Shown: positions 1-12,240 of the stretch, piece after piece
Numbering within the stretch: the first letter of the stretch is position 1
Layout: the number at the start of each line of letters is the position of its first letter
Assembly (NCBI GenBank): GCA_027886185.1
Contig: WOAB01000878.1
Location: forward strand, 5,468,001-5,532,000
Direction of reading: 5' to 3'
Origin: Rheum nobile
Lineage: Eukaryota; Streptophyta; Magnoliopsida; Caryophyllales; Polygonaceae
DNA: 64,000 nucleotides
Notes under the pieces: model-generated
Databases searched by the model: none
Told to the model about the DNA's origin: nothing
The model's input: only the letters and a program-made list of their open reading frames with translations
Position numbers and translations under genes: made by a program

Positions 1-15
1 ATCTAACGCCGCAAC

Positions 16-290
16 TAGGGGTATTCACCATTCGATCACAGCTGATAAAAGGGAACGAACCGAACCGAACCGAGTCCTCGGTTTACATCTTTTCTAGTTT
101 CGGTCTTTCCTATGTAATTGAATATGGTGTAGGTCGGTTCGCTTCATCTGTACCCCAAGAAAGATGCGGAGAACAATGAATTCGGTTTTTGGTTCCGAGT
201 GAACGCATTTCAATTTTCATTTCATCAGATCTTAAGTTCGGTTCAGTTTTGAACAGATGAACGGTTTAATAAGCCATAAGAACACTCGTG
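16..290. repeat. Degenerate hAT-MITE-like sequence
   Basis: The segment opens with TAGGGGTATTCACC, close to the TAGGGGTGTTCA end of the hAT MITE at 44923-45354, and is rich in CGAAC/CGGTT words, as that family is. The right end (around GAACACTCG) is only weakly similar and no 8-bp duplication is visible. The assignment is an inference from one end. It could equally be an unrelated promoter repeat of the downstream gene. Confidence 0.3.
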
Positions 291-409
291 AATTCGCTTT
301 CACAAAAACAATAATAATTACGTAGTACTTTATTAATTTAAGAGACATATAGTGGGGAATTGAATTAAAAATACCGTGACTTGCCATGACCATGACTCCA
401 AATATATGC

Positions 410-417
410 TATATAAA
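410..417 (+). promoter_or_regulatory. TATA box of the DUF4408 gene
   Basis: TATATAAA lies 229 bases before the chosen start codon at 639. A pyrimidine-rich leader (CT-rich tracts around 465-480 and 520-600) begins about 50 bases downstream, as is usual for plant transcripts. A start of transcription near 440-450 would place the in-frame ATG at 447 at the very cap, which supports use of the ATG at 639. Confidence 0.65.
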
Positions 418-638
418 CCCAATCCTACCCCTATTTATAATTTTATTTGGCAAATTTCGCTTCCCCTGTTTCTCTCCCCTTTTGCGCCCAAAAAACAGAG
501 GAAACCAACCAAACTCACTCTTTCGCTTCACGTTCTTCATCACGCCGTTGCCAGCAGTTACTTCTTCTCTCTTCCCAAACAATTTTTTTTCTCATCAATC
601 CCGAGGAGCAAAAAGAGAGAGATTCAAAATCAAAAGCG

Positions 639-1403
639 ATGAGTCTTTGCGAAATCGACACCGTCAAAATCGAGAAAGAGAAAGCGATGCAGCGCTACCG
701 GCGATTCAAGAAGATCGCAACTGTTGCGACGACTCTTCAATTCTGCCTCGCTTTCCTGTTCTTCTCCTGGTTCATTTCTCTCTCCTCCGCCTATTTTCCG
801 GCGGCCTTCGAACTCTGCCGCTTCCTCCTCCGCCGTCTGTGTACGCTTGTGGTCAACCATCACTTCGGCTTCCTCCTCGGAAACCTAATCATCATCACTC
901 TATTCGTCAAATCTGGACATTTCGCCTGTCACAACCGCAAACCGTCCGCCGCTGCCGGAAACGATGACGACGGAGTCCTGATCCGCCAATTCGTGCCTCC
1001 GCATGACACGGTCTCGGCCTCCTGTGCGATTGCGATAGAGGAGGCGGTTTCCGATGAGAAGAATATTGTTCCGGCGGATACAGAGGCCCAATCGCCGGCC
1101 GAAAGCGAGGATTTGGCGGTTCATATACCGGAACCGGAATCTAGGAAGTACAGGAGGACGCGATCGGATGAGTTTGAGCCGGTGGTGACCGAGAAAATCC
1201 AGCTCCGGCGATCAGAGACAGAGCCTCGCCGGGAAATGAACTGCTCCGGCGCGGATTCGAGGAGAAGGAGGAGGATGCAGCAGGTGGAAGATCTGAGCAA
1301 CGAGGAGTTTCAGCGTAAGGTGGAGGCGTTCATAGAGCGGCAGCAGAGGTTTCTGAGAGAGGAATCTCTATCAATGGCGTTGCGCAACCGGTGCTCTCCT
1401 TGA
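639..1403 (+). CDS. DUF4408/DUF761 small membrane protein
   Basis: Single-exon gene for a 254-residue protein. Residues ~27-50 (FCLAFLFFSWFISLSSAY) and ~70-92 (FGFLLGNLIIITLFVK) are hydrophobic and form the DUF4408 region. An acidic, arginine-rich linker follows. The C-terminus (LSNEEFQRKVEAFIERQQR, then LREES) matches the DUF761 'cotton-fibre protein' motif, in which a short helix ends the protein. The family is plant-specific; members are reported as stress- or pathogen-induced, but the biochemical role is unknown. The ATG at 639 was preferred over the in-frame ATG at 447 because the intervening 64 codons read like leader (CT-rich, Ser/Arg-rich) and the TATA box is at 410. No frameshift or premature stop is seen. 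A candidate AATAAA lies at 1740-1745. Confident in family, not in function. Confidence 0.85.
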   Translation: MSLCEIDTVKIEKEKAMQRYRRFKKIATVATTLQFCLAFLFFSWFISLSSAYFPAAFELCRFLLRRLCTLVVNHHFGFLLGNLIIITLFVKSGHFACHNRKPSAAAGNDDDGVLIRQFVPPHDTVSASCAIAIEEAVSDEKNIVPADTEAQSPAESEDLAVHIPEPESRKYRRTRSDEFEPVVTEKIQLRRSETEPRREMNCSGADSRRRRRMQQVEDLSNEEFQRKVEAFIERQQRFLREESLSMALRNRCSP

Positions 1404-1930
1404 GCAATGTGCTTGCGAATTCGAAATCTGAAACGGTGCCTATACGAGCATCCATAGATCGATGTAGTAGTAGAAATCATCTGGATTGTGCTGTACGTCT
1501 CGTCGATCTTCTGCTACTTTGTAGGTTTTTCACTGAAAATCTTTCCGGGAGTTTGAGAGGTTGTACAGCCATGGAATAGTTGTGGATTAGCAACTTGAAG
1601 AAACACCATTTTCAAGAATTTAGACATCAAGAGTCAGTTTTCATCTTCTCTGTGAGCTAGGAATTAATCTTCTGAACTGGTTCCTGGTAAATCTCCAAGT
1701 GTGGAGGTGTGCGACTTTTGTGAGTAATTATTAGTATGAAATAAAATGTGTGGATAATACTTTATTTGTGTTAATACGGAACCAACCACAGTAGACGAGG
1801 CATTGAGCTTTCATAGACTTCCCATCCAAATTTTGAGCAATCCGATCGAATAATTATGAATTGTGAAATATTGTTCTTTCTATTTTTATTCTACATATTT
1901 GTCGAAACGAATTTTATATCGTTAATATTC
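1404..1930. other. 3' UTR and AT-rich intergenic DNA
   Basis: This follows the stop of the DUF4408 gene and probably contains its 3' UTR up to the AATAAA at 1740-1745. Beyond that it is plain AT-rich sequence with no supported gene. Confidence 0.5.
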
Positions 1931-1978
1931 TAATTATATATTAATAAAAAATTATAATTTTTTATTAATATATAATTA
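1931..1978. repeat. 48-bp perfect palindrome
   Basis: Two 24-base arms with no spacer and no mismatch: the left arm begins TAATTATATATTAATAAAAA and the right arm is its exact reverse complement. It is pure A/T and can extrude as a cruciform. The next base pair out (C/T) breaks the symmetry. It may be a minimal MITE remnant or a chance AT palindrome; 24 exact pairs make chance unlikely. Confidence 0.9.
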
Positions 1979-2324
1979 TTTATTAAAACAAATCAAACAA
2001 AATCCTAAGTAACTATATTTTTTCTTATATTATGAAACGGGAAACGGGAAGAGTAATCCGTAGTTTGGTAAGAACCACCTTTTTGTAAATAAGAATTTGC
2101 TCCATCTCCTATTTCTCAAAGAAGGCTAATTAAGTCGTTACTAAAATGAATAGAGTAGTTTAACAGATATATTAGGACTTAATTAAAATCAGCAATCCCC
2201 CCAGTGGTACGTTTAGAATTCACATCTACAATTCTGATTTGGACCGAAACAAAAGCAATAAGAGCTAAACACAAAACTTAATTCAATATCATAATCTTCA
2301 TGAGTTTACAATCAGCACCGGCGG
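1979..2324. other. Intergenic, nothing recognised
   Basis: AT-rich DNA with a short GAAACGGGAAACGGGAA repeat near 2034. No open frame, RNA gene or transposon end is supported. Confidence 0.5.
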
Positions 2325-2940
2325 TCGGAGGCGGAGCCAATGTAGGTCCAGTGGGAGCTATAAATTACAAATAATAATTAGTATTGTATTAAAAAAATCT
2401 TTTAATCTAGTGGTTGATTTAACCTTTTTTTTTTAATTATATATAAGTGAATATATGTTCAAATCTTGAGAGCCCCCTTTTCCCATTTATTTTTTCTTTT
2501 TCACTATTTTAATTAACCTCTTGCTTATCTTTTTTTTTACGTTATATTTATATTTTTTTTAGATGCTATATAATATTATAGTATATATCATCTATTTTTG
2601 TTAAATATTTTTTATTATCTTTATTCTATAGTTGAAATAGACAGATTAAATTAAATTCTGTATAGTTAAATAACATCATAATTATTGTGTCATATCAATA
2701 AATGTATTTAAATTATTAAGTATATAGATGGATAAATATTTTACAAATAGGTTTACAAAATTCAAAAGACCAAGTTTTAATCCTAACCTAGTGAATTTAT
2801 TAAGTAATTTAAATTTGTGAAGGTGAAGATGATCTTAATGAGTTGTATGTTGATTAAGTGTTAAAAAATTAATATAATTTTAATATTTTATGTGTTATAT
2901 TAAAATTAATTTTATCAATTCTTCATCCGCCCCTGAGCAC
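2325..2940. mobile_element. Degraded non-autonomous DNA element (GGCGGAGCC type)
   Basis: The left side carries GGAGGCGGAGCC and the right side, read in reverse complement, CAGGGGCGGATG. This GGCGGA-type terminal motif recurs in many plant genomes around AT-rich non-coding bodies. The interior is AT-rich, with a phrase near 2455-2475 (TTCAAATCTTGAGAGCCCCC) also typical of that repeat class. Exact ends and target duplication were not resolved, so superfamily is left open. Confidence 0.35.
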
Positions 2941-4353
2941 TGGTAGATTGATTAATTTAGTTATATGGATAACGACCGTACCGCTATAAATAAATAGAGT
3001 GATGAGCTAGGGAGCATCACAATTCACATACGCAACTCGCTTGCCATTCTACAATTATTGACAATACAACTTCATTTACATATAATATTAGCTTTTATTT
3101 TCCTTAAGTAAAGAATTGCTGGGGATTTTGTTATTATATAAAATAATAGGTGGAGCAAGCGGCGATGAATATAGACAAACATAAAATATATACCAAACAC
3201 GAACGTCTCCTGGCAGTTTCAATTGAAATGCCACTTACTTTTACGTCGAATGATGGACAAACAAGATTGCAAGTGCTAGCTGTTTGGTATAGCTAGGTTA
3301 GTTTCTTGGATCTGCCGGTGTTTGATTTTTAATAAATAAATATGGCATTCTCACTACTTTTAGTAGTCCGTCGTCTGTCCAGCCTTTTTAATTTGTCATA
3401 TACTAGACTTTGTGCTTCGGCTCTCTCTTAGTGTCCGATCGACCCACTACTACTACCTAATGCAATTGCAGTTCCATAGCTACTACCTAATGCTAGCTTT
3501 GATAGGATATATTGAACCGGCCTAGAATTAATTGATAGCTACGTACAAGTTATAATATAATAATCCTAATCCTAAATGAGCTAGAGTATTAACTTAACTA
3601 GCTTTCAGAAGAGTGGGACATGCAATTAATATTAATGAAATGTAGATGTGAAGGGCAAGTCTGAATAATTAAGGATACTTATCCACATCCCACCAGAGCA
3701 GTACGTATACTCTCACATAAAGTTTTTTGAATTGGTTATGGTGGTGGTGGCTGCATTTGGCATCTTACAATCATACCCAACCAAATAATTAAGGGCTTGT
3801 TTGGCTCATCCCTCATGGCGTGTAGCTTAGACAAGACAACTTACCCAAAGCCAAAGCAATACATATATAATTAAAGTACTAAATAATTCACACCTTAGCT
3901 TCGTTATATTTTAATATAATCACGTCCTGTACGTGACCACCATCCTACTTCCTTCCCAACAATATAATAGTTATATGATCACCTACGTACATTACATATA
4001 TAACGCTACCTAGCTCAAATTAAAGAATATGATCTGCTAATTAAGAAGGCCAGCCCTAAACTAAATTATAGCTAGGGATTCTTTTATGTAAAATTCCAAT
4101 CAATTCAACATTACACACAACGAAATTTCTGAATGTCACTGACATATTCAAAACTATTACGGAGTATAATTGTAGAGACACGTATGGCTAAAATATGCTA
4201 TTAGGAGTCATCCAAGTAAATTATGTTGTTTCACACAGCTTTTATATGCCAATACCCAAATTTTAGTACAAGGGGCTTGAACTTGTGATCGACGTCCATG
4301 AACCCGATCCTTATAATCATGTACACTTATAAATTATCCCTATAATCAGAACC
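2941..4353. other. Intergenic DNA, no gene recognised
   Basis: Mixed AT-rich sequence. A TATA-like TATAAATA at 2985-2992 has no convincing frame behind it. A short phrase (CTACTACCTAATGC) is repeated at ~3445 and ~3481. No hairpin of a known miRNA family was recognised. The stretch ends at the ATA duplication of the CACTA element. Confidence 0.45.
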
Positions 4354-4374
4354 ATACACTACAAGAAAACCCAT

Positions 4375-4800
4375 TTGTCGTTGCAAGATCGTTGCCCGTA
4401 ATCCCGTAGTGAAAGGTTTTTGTAACGATAATTTTTGTTGCAAAAAATAGCCTTTTTACAACGACATGGTTTGTTGCAAAATATCTATCGTTCAATACAT
4501 TGACAATATTTTGCAACAACCTTTTCCATTGCAAAAAAAGGTAACATTTACAACAACTTATGTCGTTGCAATACATTGACAATATTTTGCAACAATCTTT
4601 CCGTTGTAAAAAAAGGTAACATTTACAACAACTTATGTCGTTGCAATACATTGACAATATTTTGTAACAACATTTGCCGTTGCAAAAAAAAGGTATCAAT
4701 TGGTAGCATAGTTTGTTTTTTGCAACAAACTATGTCGTTGCAATACATAAACTTAAAAAAGGTAATACATTTTTTGTTTTGCAACGACTTGTGGGTGCTG
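4375..4800. repeat. CACTA subterminal repeat array, left end
   Basis: Repeated units of the form TTTACAACAACTTATGTCGTTGCAATACATTGACAATATTTTGCAACAA occur in near-tandem. Identical phrases recur at ~4500, ~4563 and ~4631, a period of about 65 bases. The core GTCGTTGCAA occurs in both orientations. In characterised CACTA elements such motifs bind the accessory transposition protein. Confidence 0.8.
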
Positions 4801-5261
4801 TACTAAACAGTTATTTTCCGATGACCTGTTACAACAATTCTTATGACTCATTTCAGTTCATACAACCTGTATCCAAGATCATAACAATAATAACTTCGAT
4901 TATATAACCTTTAGAAATCTGTTCAAAATACAAAATATATCCATAATTATCAAAAAGATGTCTAACATCCAAATTATCATCCCCCAACCTGCATCAAATA
5001 TCATACGACCTATATCCAAAATCATTTCATAATAATCCCTTCGACAATATCCAAAAAAGGTCAACCTTCAAAGCTTCGACATCCAAAAAGAAGGCACCAA
5101 TTGCTTAGTGAAAATTATTCCCAACCTGCATAGTTACAATATCATTATTCAGCTACTATTATCTTTCCACCTTCTTGCTAGACTATGAATAAGGAATATG
5201 AGATGAACTATTAAGAAGAAATCTGTGATGAACTAAAAAAAAAATTTACCTATTGGTATAA

Positions 5262-8073
5262 TTACGGAACACCCCTATTTACAAGTTGCTGCAACATTTT
5301 CCGCTTGAAATCTTCCATTGCTTGTTATTGTTGTGCTTTATATTCTTCTAATTCTTGTTGTTGCTTTTTTTGGCTCTCTTCCAATTCTTGTTATTGCTTT
5401 TGTTGGCTCTCTTCTAGTTCCTTTATCCTTTGGTCTTGTTCCTTTATCCGTTGGTCTTGTTCTTGTATTTTTCCTTGTTGTTGTTCCAAAAGCCTTTGTT
5501 GTTCCATCTGGTGCTTTCCTTTGGTATAACCGCGTAAAGCAATCCCTTTTCCACGAACATACCCAGACCTTGGCTCCAGAACTTGTGTCAATATTTCCTC
5601 TTGTGTCATTGAATCATCAACTGTAGCAACTACATTTTTCAATTTTTCCTTCAACAAAATGCAAAAGAAGTTTAGAAACAGACTTATTAAATAATTTCAA
5701 ACTTCCTGCATTAGAATCTATGAGACATACATGAATTATTTTAGAACGTGTTCCATCAGCCCATTCAAGTTTTTCTTCTTTATTTGTATGTGTGTGCTCA
5801 ATAAGCCATATCACATCTGCAGAAGGCTTCACGCCGTCGTTCTCTTTTATCTAGTACATCATAAAATAATTATTAATAAATTCACTATAATTAAAATGAA
5901 TCACAAGTGCAAATATACTTAATTAACTATTAATTAAGTCTTACCATTATATCCTCAACTTCAACAAAGGCTAAATTTCCAGTAGTGTGAACACATCTGT
6001 TCTCAGACAATCTGTTTTTGGAGTTCCTTTGGCTTACAATCTATATGATAAATCACGTGGAAGATTAAAATCTATAAGGAACAACCATGAAGCTAGAAAA
6101 ATGCATGTTATATGAGTAAATACCTTGAATTCATCTGAACCATAATGATTTACATACCATTCCCATTGCACTTGAGGTAAATCGGATGGAGGATTTTTCA
6201 AGCGTTCAAGATCTGTTTTTCCACATTTAGGACTCTTGTAGTAATAATGCAATCGACATTTCCATAGCCTATATAAACGTTGCATTGTATCTAAAACGAA
6301 ATTATGCATCTTCAAGTTGCAACTGGAATCACTAACTTGTAACTTATCCTGCAAGGCCAAAATAATATAACACATGGTGAGTTCAAGACATCACATCATC
6401 AACCAATTTATCCCTAAAAATCGACCACTGTCAATTCCGTTGAAAATTCAGATCTTTCTTTCATCAATCAGGGAGAAAGTTTAACAAAATCAAACTATAG
6501 ATCATCAGCGAACAGACAGATCAAGACATGATGATTCAAGACCTAATCAATCTGTAAATTTTTCCAAATAAAATAAAGCAGTATGACATATCTTCTTCAG
6601 CAGAAACATGATGGCAATAATCACCCAAAAACAAGAAGATACAATCAATGTACTACATTGCAAATCAGAGAAAATAAACTTTTTATACATTAATTAATGT
6701 GGTTATACCTAAATCCAAACAAATAATAGAACAATTTTGCAAATCAAAAGAAAAATAAATAAAAAATACCTGAATCTCCTTCCACATGCTGTCACCTGTA
6801 ACAGATAAAGCTTCTTTCCAATTCTTAACATTTAATGGAGCTTTGGTCCTCACTACACGACCACAATCATTCACCAAATGTCGTGCATTTTCTCCAATTG
6901 CTCGATCGATTTCATCAGGAATCTCAACGGTTAGTTTTGAGCCTTTTCCTTTGATTTTCATATCAACCACAAAACTTTTATACTTCCCTCTACTACCTCT
7001 TGCCCTTGTGTTACTTGTAGCTAATAACATGCAATGAATGAAATGTATTATCTTAGTTGTTTGTATAACCACAATACAATTTTTAAACTAGTACCAAAAA
7101 CATTCATTTTACCTTCATTTACACTCGAGTCCCCATTTGTGGTTCTTGCTTGCTCCTCCACGACACGATTGATGTTTACTTCCCTAGGACAAGGAACTAC
7201 AACTTCATTCACTTGTAATGACATAGCAACTCTGCTAGCTTGTTTAGTCATCCTCTTTCTTTTACCAAGTATATCTACAACCATATATATACACACATTT
7301 ATTATTAATAGCTAGAAGAACTACCGAACTCTGTCTATTAAAGCATAGGAACCAATGTGGCAGAATCAGCAGCATATATTCAATAATAATAACATACCTT
7401 CAGTCCTCTCATCATTCATAAAACCTTCAGATTGACAATCAATGTCTGGCTCTTCTTGAACTTGCTCTTCTTGAACATGCTCTTCTTGAACCTGCTCATC
7501 TTGAACTTGATGTAGATTTAGAACATGCTCGAGATTAGTGTGACTCAAAATCGATTGCTTTCTTTGTGCTTCTCTACATGCTGCTCGTTGTCTTTCTAAA
7601 TCTATATGAGCATTGCGTAATAACCAAACCATATCAACAACCAGAATCAAAAGAAAGCTTAATAAAAACAATGGAATCGAAGCATATATATTATTACTTT
7701 TTGTAACAAGTTCAACATCCATGTCAGATGGAACATTTTGCACCCTTTTAGTAAGTGCAGACTTTGTCATCATTGTTCCTGAATTTAGTAAGACCAAAAC
7801 TCATAGTCAAAGTGCAACATGAAATGTAAATACAATATACATGTTTTGAAGGAAATATAGCTAGATTATAATTAATAATTTACCTTTTCCATACAATGTA
7901 CCACCATCTTCTATATTACACCCATTGATTCGAGTAGATCGGATCATATCCTGAAGTCTTCCAGGAGCAATAACACTACGACTGTTGGGTTTCTTTCCTC
8001 CTCCTCTTCCAGTCATCTTTATTGCTTTCTCTTCCTCTTCCTTAACAAGCTGAGTAAAAAAACTAGAGAACAT
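5262..8073 (-). pseudogene. CACTA second gene, Transposase_24 (Ptta/En/Spm) type
   Basis: Multi-exon gene read on the minus strand. The first coding exon holds MTGRGGGKKPNSRS and ends at a donor at 7884. Later exons carry an acidic QVQEE-repeat region (~7430-7520), then the Transposase_24 domain: EIPDEIDRAIGENARHLVND with KAPLNVKNWKEA (~6790-6950), RLYRLWKCRLHYYYK with NPPSDLPQVQWEWYV (~6130-6290), NRLSENRCVHTTGNLAFVEV (~5950-6030), then TQVLEPRSGYVRGKG and a Gln/Glu coiled coil. In the last exon two in-frame TAA codons interrupt Gln-rich stretches, each one C-to-T change from CAA; the natural stop is at 5262-5264. The product probably binds subterminal repeats. Internal exon borders are approximate. 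Confidence 0.75.
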
Positions 8074-8119
8074 AGCATTTGGTTAATATTTTCACATGAG
8101 TTGCATAAATAAGAGGCGA

Positions 8120-9537
8120 TTATGAATCAAAAACCGATTCAAGGGAGAAGTTAATATCCATGGAATCACTACTTTGCTCTTTAACAATAGCCTCCACCTC
8201 AACCTGTTGATATGCATCCATATCCAAAGCTTGTTTATCACTATCATCACTTGGCATATCATAGAAATCCCTTGGCTGAGCCTTTATCATGAATTCCCAA
8301 TCTTCGTTTCATGGATCTTGTATATAAAATGCTTGCTCCACTTGTGATTCCAGAACATAAACTTCATCTGTCTTTAAAGATCTCATCTTATTCACACTAG
8401 TGAACCCATATTCATCTACTTTATACCCTTTACCATGGTGTCCTACATCAAACCATCTACATTTGAAAGCAAGAACACGATTTCCTCCAGGGTAATGAAC
8501 CTCAAATATATCACTTAAAACACCATAGTATTCCTTATCTGAAGAGTCATCGCCTCTAACCATCACTCCACAATTTTGAGTTTTTCTATTTTCTGAGCGA
8601 TCACGGGTGTGAAACCTATAACCATTTACAATGTATCTAGTATAACGCCTCACAACTCTTGAAGGACCACAAACTAGATTATACAAATCATTATCAACAA
8701 ATCCCTTTTCATGCATTTTGCGTACCTGTGAAAATAAGGTTTTGAAAAGATTATTATTAATCTAATATTAAAACTCAAATTATCAAAAAAATATTATAGC
8801 AAAAATAAACATACTCGGTCAAGTATCCATTTGGAAAATTGAGCTTTATGCCTTTTTTCTATATTTCTTGGACATTCTCCTTGTAATTCCAACTTGTGCT
8901 CTCTAAAAAAATTAGTTTAGAAAATATTTAAATAATTAAATCAGAATTATGTATTAATGAAGTAGAAAAGATGTTGAATAATGATGAAAATAAAGTTTCG
9001 TAAGAGAACTTACTCAATAAACTCGACAAGTTCATCGCAGTTATGGAGAATGTAAAAATGTAATTGATCACTCTCCTCAAAAGATAGATGTACAGGAGAA
9101 CCCTTTCCAATACAACATCCTAGTGGTTTAAATACCTCGAGATTTGAACCTGGAGTATCATCATCAACCTCATAGTCATCGTTTCTCGCTTTACGATTGA
9201 ACTTAGTGTCAATATCACTCATGTATCTAGAGCAGAATGTTAAACATTCATCTGCAAGGTATCCTTCAGCAATAGAACCTTCTGGATGTGCTCTATTTCG
9301 AACATATCTTTCTAATGTTCTGAGGTATCTGATGAGAATGAGATATTTGTAAGTGATAAACTCTTCACAAAAATTTAATATATTACGACAACTATTACAA
9401 GGACATCTAATAGTGGTTGTTTCTCTTTCCTCTTCCTCGACACTTGTAAGAGCAAAATCAAGGAAGCTATCAACACCATTTACGTAATCAGGGGATGAAC
9501 GATTCTTTATTTTGACCCATGCCTTATTCAAAGCCAT
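8120..9537 (-). pseudogene. TNP2-type transposase lacking catalytic core
   Basis: Three exons join in phase: 9537-9014 (524 nt), 8902-8815 (88 nt) and 8725-8309, giving 342 codons. Residues 1-~60 are the transposase-associated domain (MALNKAWVKIKNRSS, CPCNSC). They run directly into the DUF4218 tail (RYLRTLERYVRNRAHPEGS, DECLTFCSRYM) and then DUF4216 (NGYRFHTRDRSENRKTQNCG, YYGVLSDI, QAFYIQDP). The Transposase_21 (TNP2) domain that normally separates the first two, and carries the acidic catalytic residues, is absent. The junction near NFCEEFITYKYL is in frame. A TGA at 8309-8311 follows YIQDP, and the frame then continues 62 codons (DWEFMIKAQPRDFYDMP, typical family tail) to a TAA at 8120-8122. 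Catalytically dead; a DNA-binding product remains possible. Confidence 0.82.
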
Positions 9538-12240
9538 CTCCTAATTTTAAAAGACAAAAGCAATTGAATTAAAAAACTTTAAACTTTCTTTTCAACAACC
9601 CAAAACATATTCATCGAACTAACTAAGATTTGCTAATGTCATAGAAGTTTAAATGTGTCCAAAATTGTATAACATTTCAAGGCATAAATCAATTCCTGTA
9701 TATATATGATATGATGCAAACTGTCTTAACAACTAGAATATAAATTGTATTAGTGCAACTAGAATGTATGGAACTTATTTCTTTTGACAATATCTAATAG
9801 AATAACATACAATTGTACAAGAAAACCTACCTTAGGATATGAGCAGCAATTTGATATGCATAGAGATGAAGCCACAAGATTGAAACCAAACTGAGATCAA
9901 TACCAATAAACCCTTGCTGCAGTAGTGGTGAATCCAGCCCCGGCTTTGGCCTGCACAAAAAAAAAGAATTAACAAGTATTCAGCTGATCGATGAGGACCC
10001 AGAACATTATAAAGTATAAACAATTACAAAGCAAGACTAGACTACTATTAGCACCAACGGAAGATATTTCTAATAGGTTAACAATAACTTATGTCTTGGA
10101 GTTAAGCTATTACTATCAGCAAACACCCCAGGAAACACAAAGGACTTGAACTCTAAAGCCTAATACTATCAATAACTAATGTCCTAGAGTTAATCTAATC
10201 CTATCAATAACTAATGTCCACTCTAAAGTCTAAAGTAATTACAATAGTCACTAGGAAGAAGAGACTGTCAGAAGCAAAATGTAAGAACTAGGAAATAAAC
10301 TTTTTTAGCTAAAAAGTGTTTATAAATAATAAAATTTAGACAATATTACATCTTTTACTACAACATTTCACTGTGAAATACGATTAAAGAACCTATACAC
10401 TACAACAATCAAGAGCAGTCCATAAAAATATATAAGCTCAATCCAGAGTTTTGATAATTTTCCTCACTAAGTGTCCAAAAACATGAAGGCATATTAAACA
10501 ACTAATTCATCAAATGTCCCTTGTGGGTTGGTTGGCCCGACCCGACCCGACCCGACCCACATATTATTTTTAATCTCCTGTAAAGATTTGATGCTTTGTA
10601 TCCTTCAAGAAGTGTTCTTTTGTCCATGTACGCAACATCAGCCAGCCATTTAGCAGTTGTTAGAACCTAGAAGATAACAAGTATGAATCTAATTCTTAAT
10701 TCTGGATTATTCATGATCCCACTATGATTTGATTAAAAATATTAACAGACAGAAGCAATAAGAATAAGCACACTTCCATAAAGGGGATATTTCTCCACCA
10801 TATTAATAAGCAAGTTTCACTCTTGAATGATTCTCTTTCACTTCAAATATTGAGTTGTAGTGATATGACAAATCAACATCAAGCTCAGAGCCACTCTCAT
10901 TGAGGTCAAAGATGTGAATATGACATTATGTATCTTGGTTCAGCATTAATGAAGAAATTCATGGGTATCCTAGTTACAACCCTCAAACACCAATGCCTAA
11001 ACATATGCCCCGTAACATTACAAATTATATGGGGGTTGTAGATTAAAAACATAAAAAAAAGTTCACGTTCATATATTACAACTGTGCAATTCTGGGAGTG
11101 ACATAATTCAGTCAGGGAATTATGTAGCATTTCCCATTCCCATTTTGCACCCAAAGTGCATCTTCCCAGCTTGTGTTTGCACAAGTTCATATCACAATTG
11201 CTAGGGTGTGAATAAAACATTTATAAATATTGTAGGGTATGGTGAAAGAATATATCTCGTAGCCTTGTGATCGATATAATATTTTGAGCCAATGTCTAAT
11301 TTAGATCGGTGTCATCCAGTCCATATGAAGAATTAGATGAATTTGACCAAAAGAGCAAGGACATTCCACAACAGAATCCAATCCTAAATTGAACAAAAGG
11401 AATCACAAGAGAAACTACTTCCCGCTTCAGATTCAACACGAAAGGAAAGGGGTAGCAATAGATCCGAAAAATGAAACAAACAGATCAGCTAGCACGATTA
11501 TACGGATTGACACAAAATCAGCAAGATTGGAATAAAGATACAAATTTCTCATAGCAACACTAGATCGTATAGAAACATGGAGATCTCAAGATCAACAAAA
11601 CCAAATAAACTGATTTGACAACAATGAACATTGAAAACTGAATTGTGTCACTTACCTTTCAATTCCGGTATCGAGAGGTCAGAGAAATACGAACATGTAG
11701 AAAGGGAAAGAGACAACAGAACTGGAGATCAGAGAGAAGGGCTTGCAATTGTCTGCTTCTCTGCACAAATATTATAGCCAAAATACAAGAAAAAATACGA
11801 AGGCTTGAGACAACAATTATTCGAGCACAGAAGAATGGCTACTGCAAAGAGAAAGAAAGATTGAATAGATTACCTACTGCGAAGTGCGAATTGGCTCGAT
11901 TGGCGGAAGAATGGCTACTAGCGGTTGCCGACTGGATTCGTCACTGGGGGTTGGGTGCACGACAACCTTATTCGAGCGCGGCGAGGGAGTGGGAGCGGTG
12001 TCCGAGGAGCGCAGGTGCCGGAGGAGGTGAGAGACTGAGAGTAGGTTGAAGAAGTTGTCGTCGTTGTCGTCATCGTTCGAAGCAGATGGTGGAGCGAGCC
12101 TAGGTCGCCGGAGCAGATGGTGGAGGGAGAAGAAGCATCGAAGCAATGATTGTTTCTAGGGTTTTTTTCTGATTTGGATGAATGAACTGGAGATCAGAGC
12201 GAGCCTAAGTCTTGGCTTTTTTCTATTTTTGGCTCCATAT
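9538..12240 (-). other. Upstream region of the CACTA genes
   Basis: Non-coding interval between the transposase start and the right terminus. It includes a short CCGAC tandem run (~10536-10556) and a GC-richer block (~11870-12130) with clustered CGTTCGT/CGCCGG words, which is the likely promoter and leader of the minus-strand genes, as usual in CACTA elements. No frame with family similarity was seen. Confidence 0.45.

Noticed and set aside
447..638. In-frame N-terminal extension of the DUF4408 protein from ATG 447
   Set aside because: It lies at the expected transcription start 30-35 bases after the TATA box and reads like CT-rich leader; family proteins begin near MSLCEIDT-type sequence.
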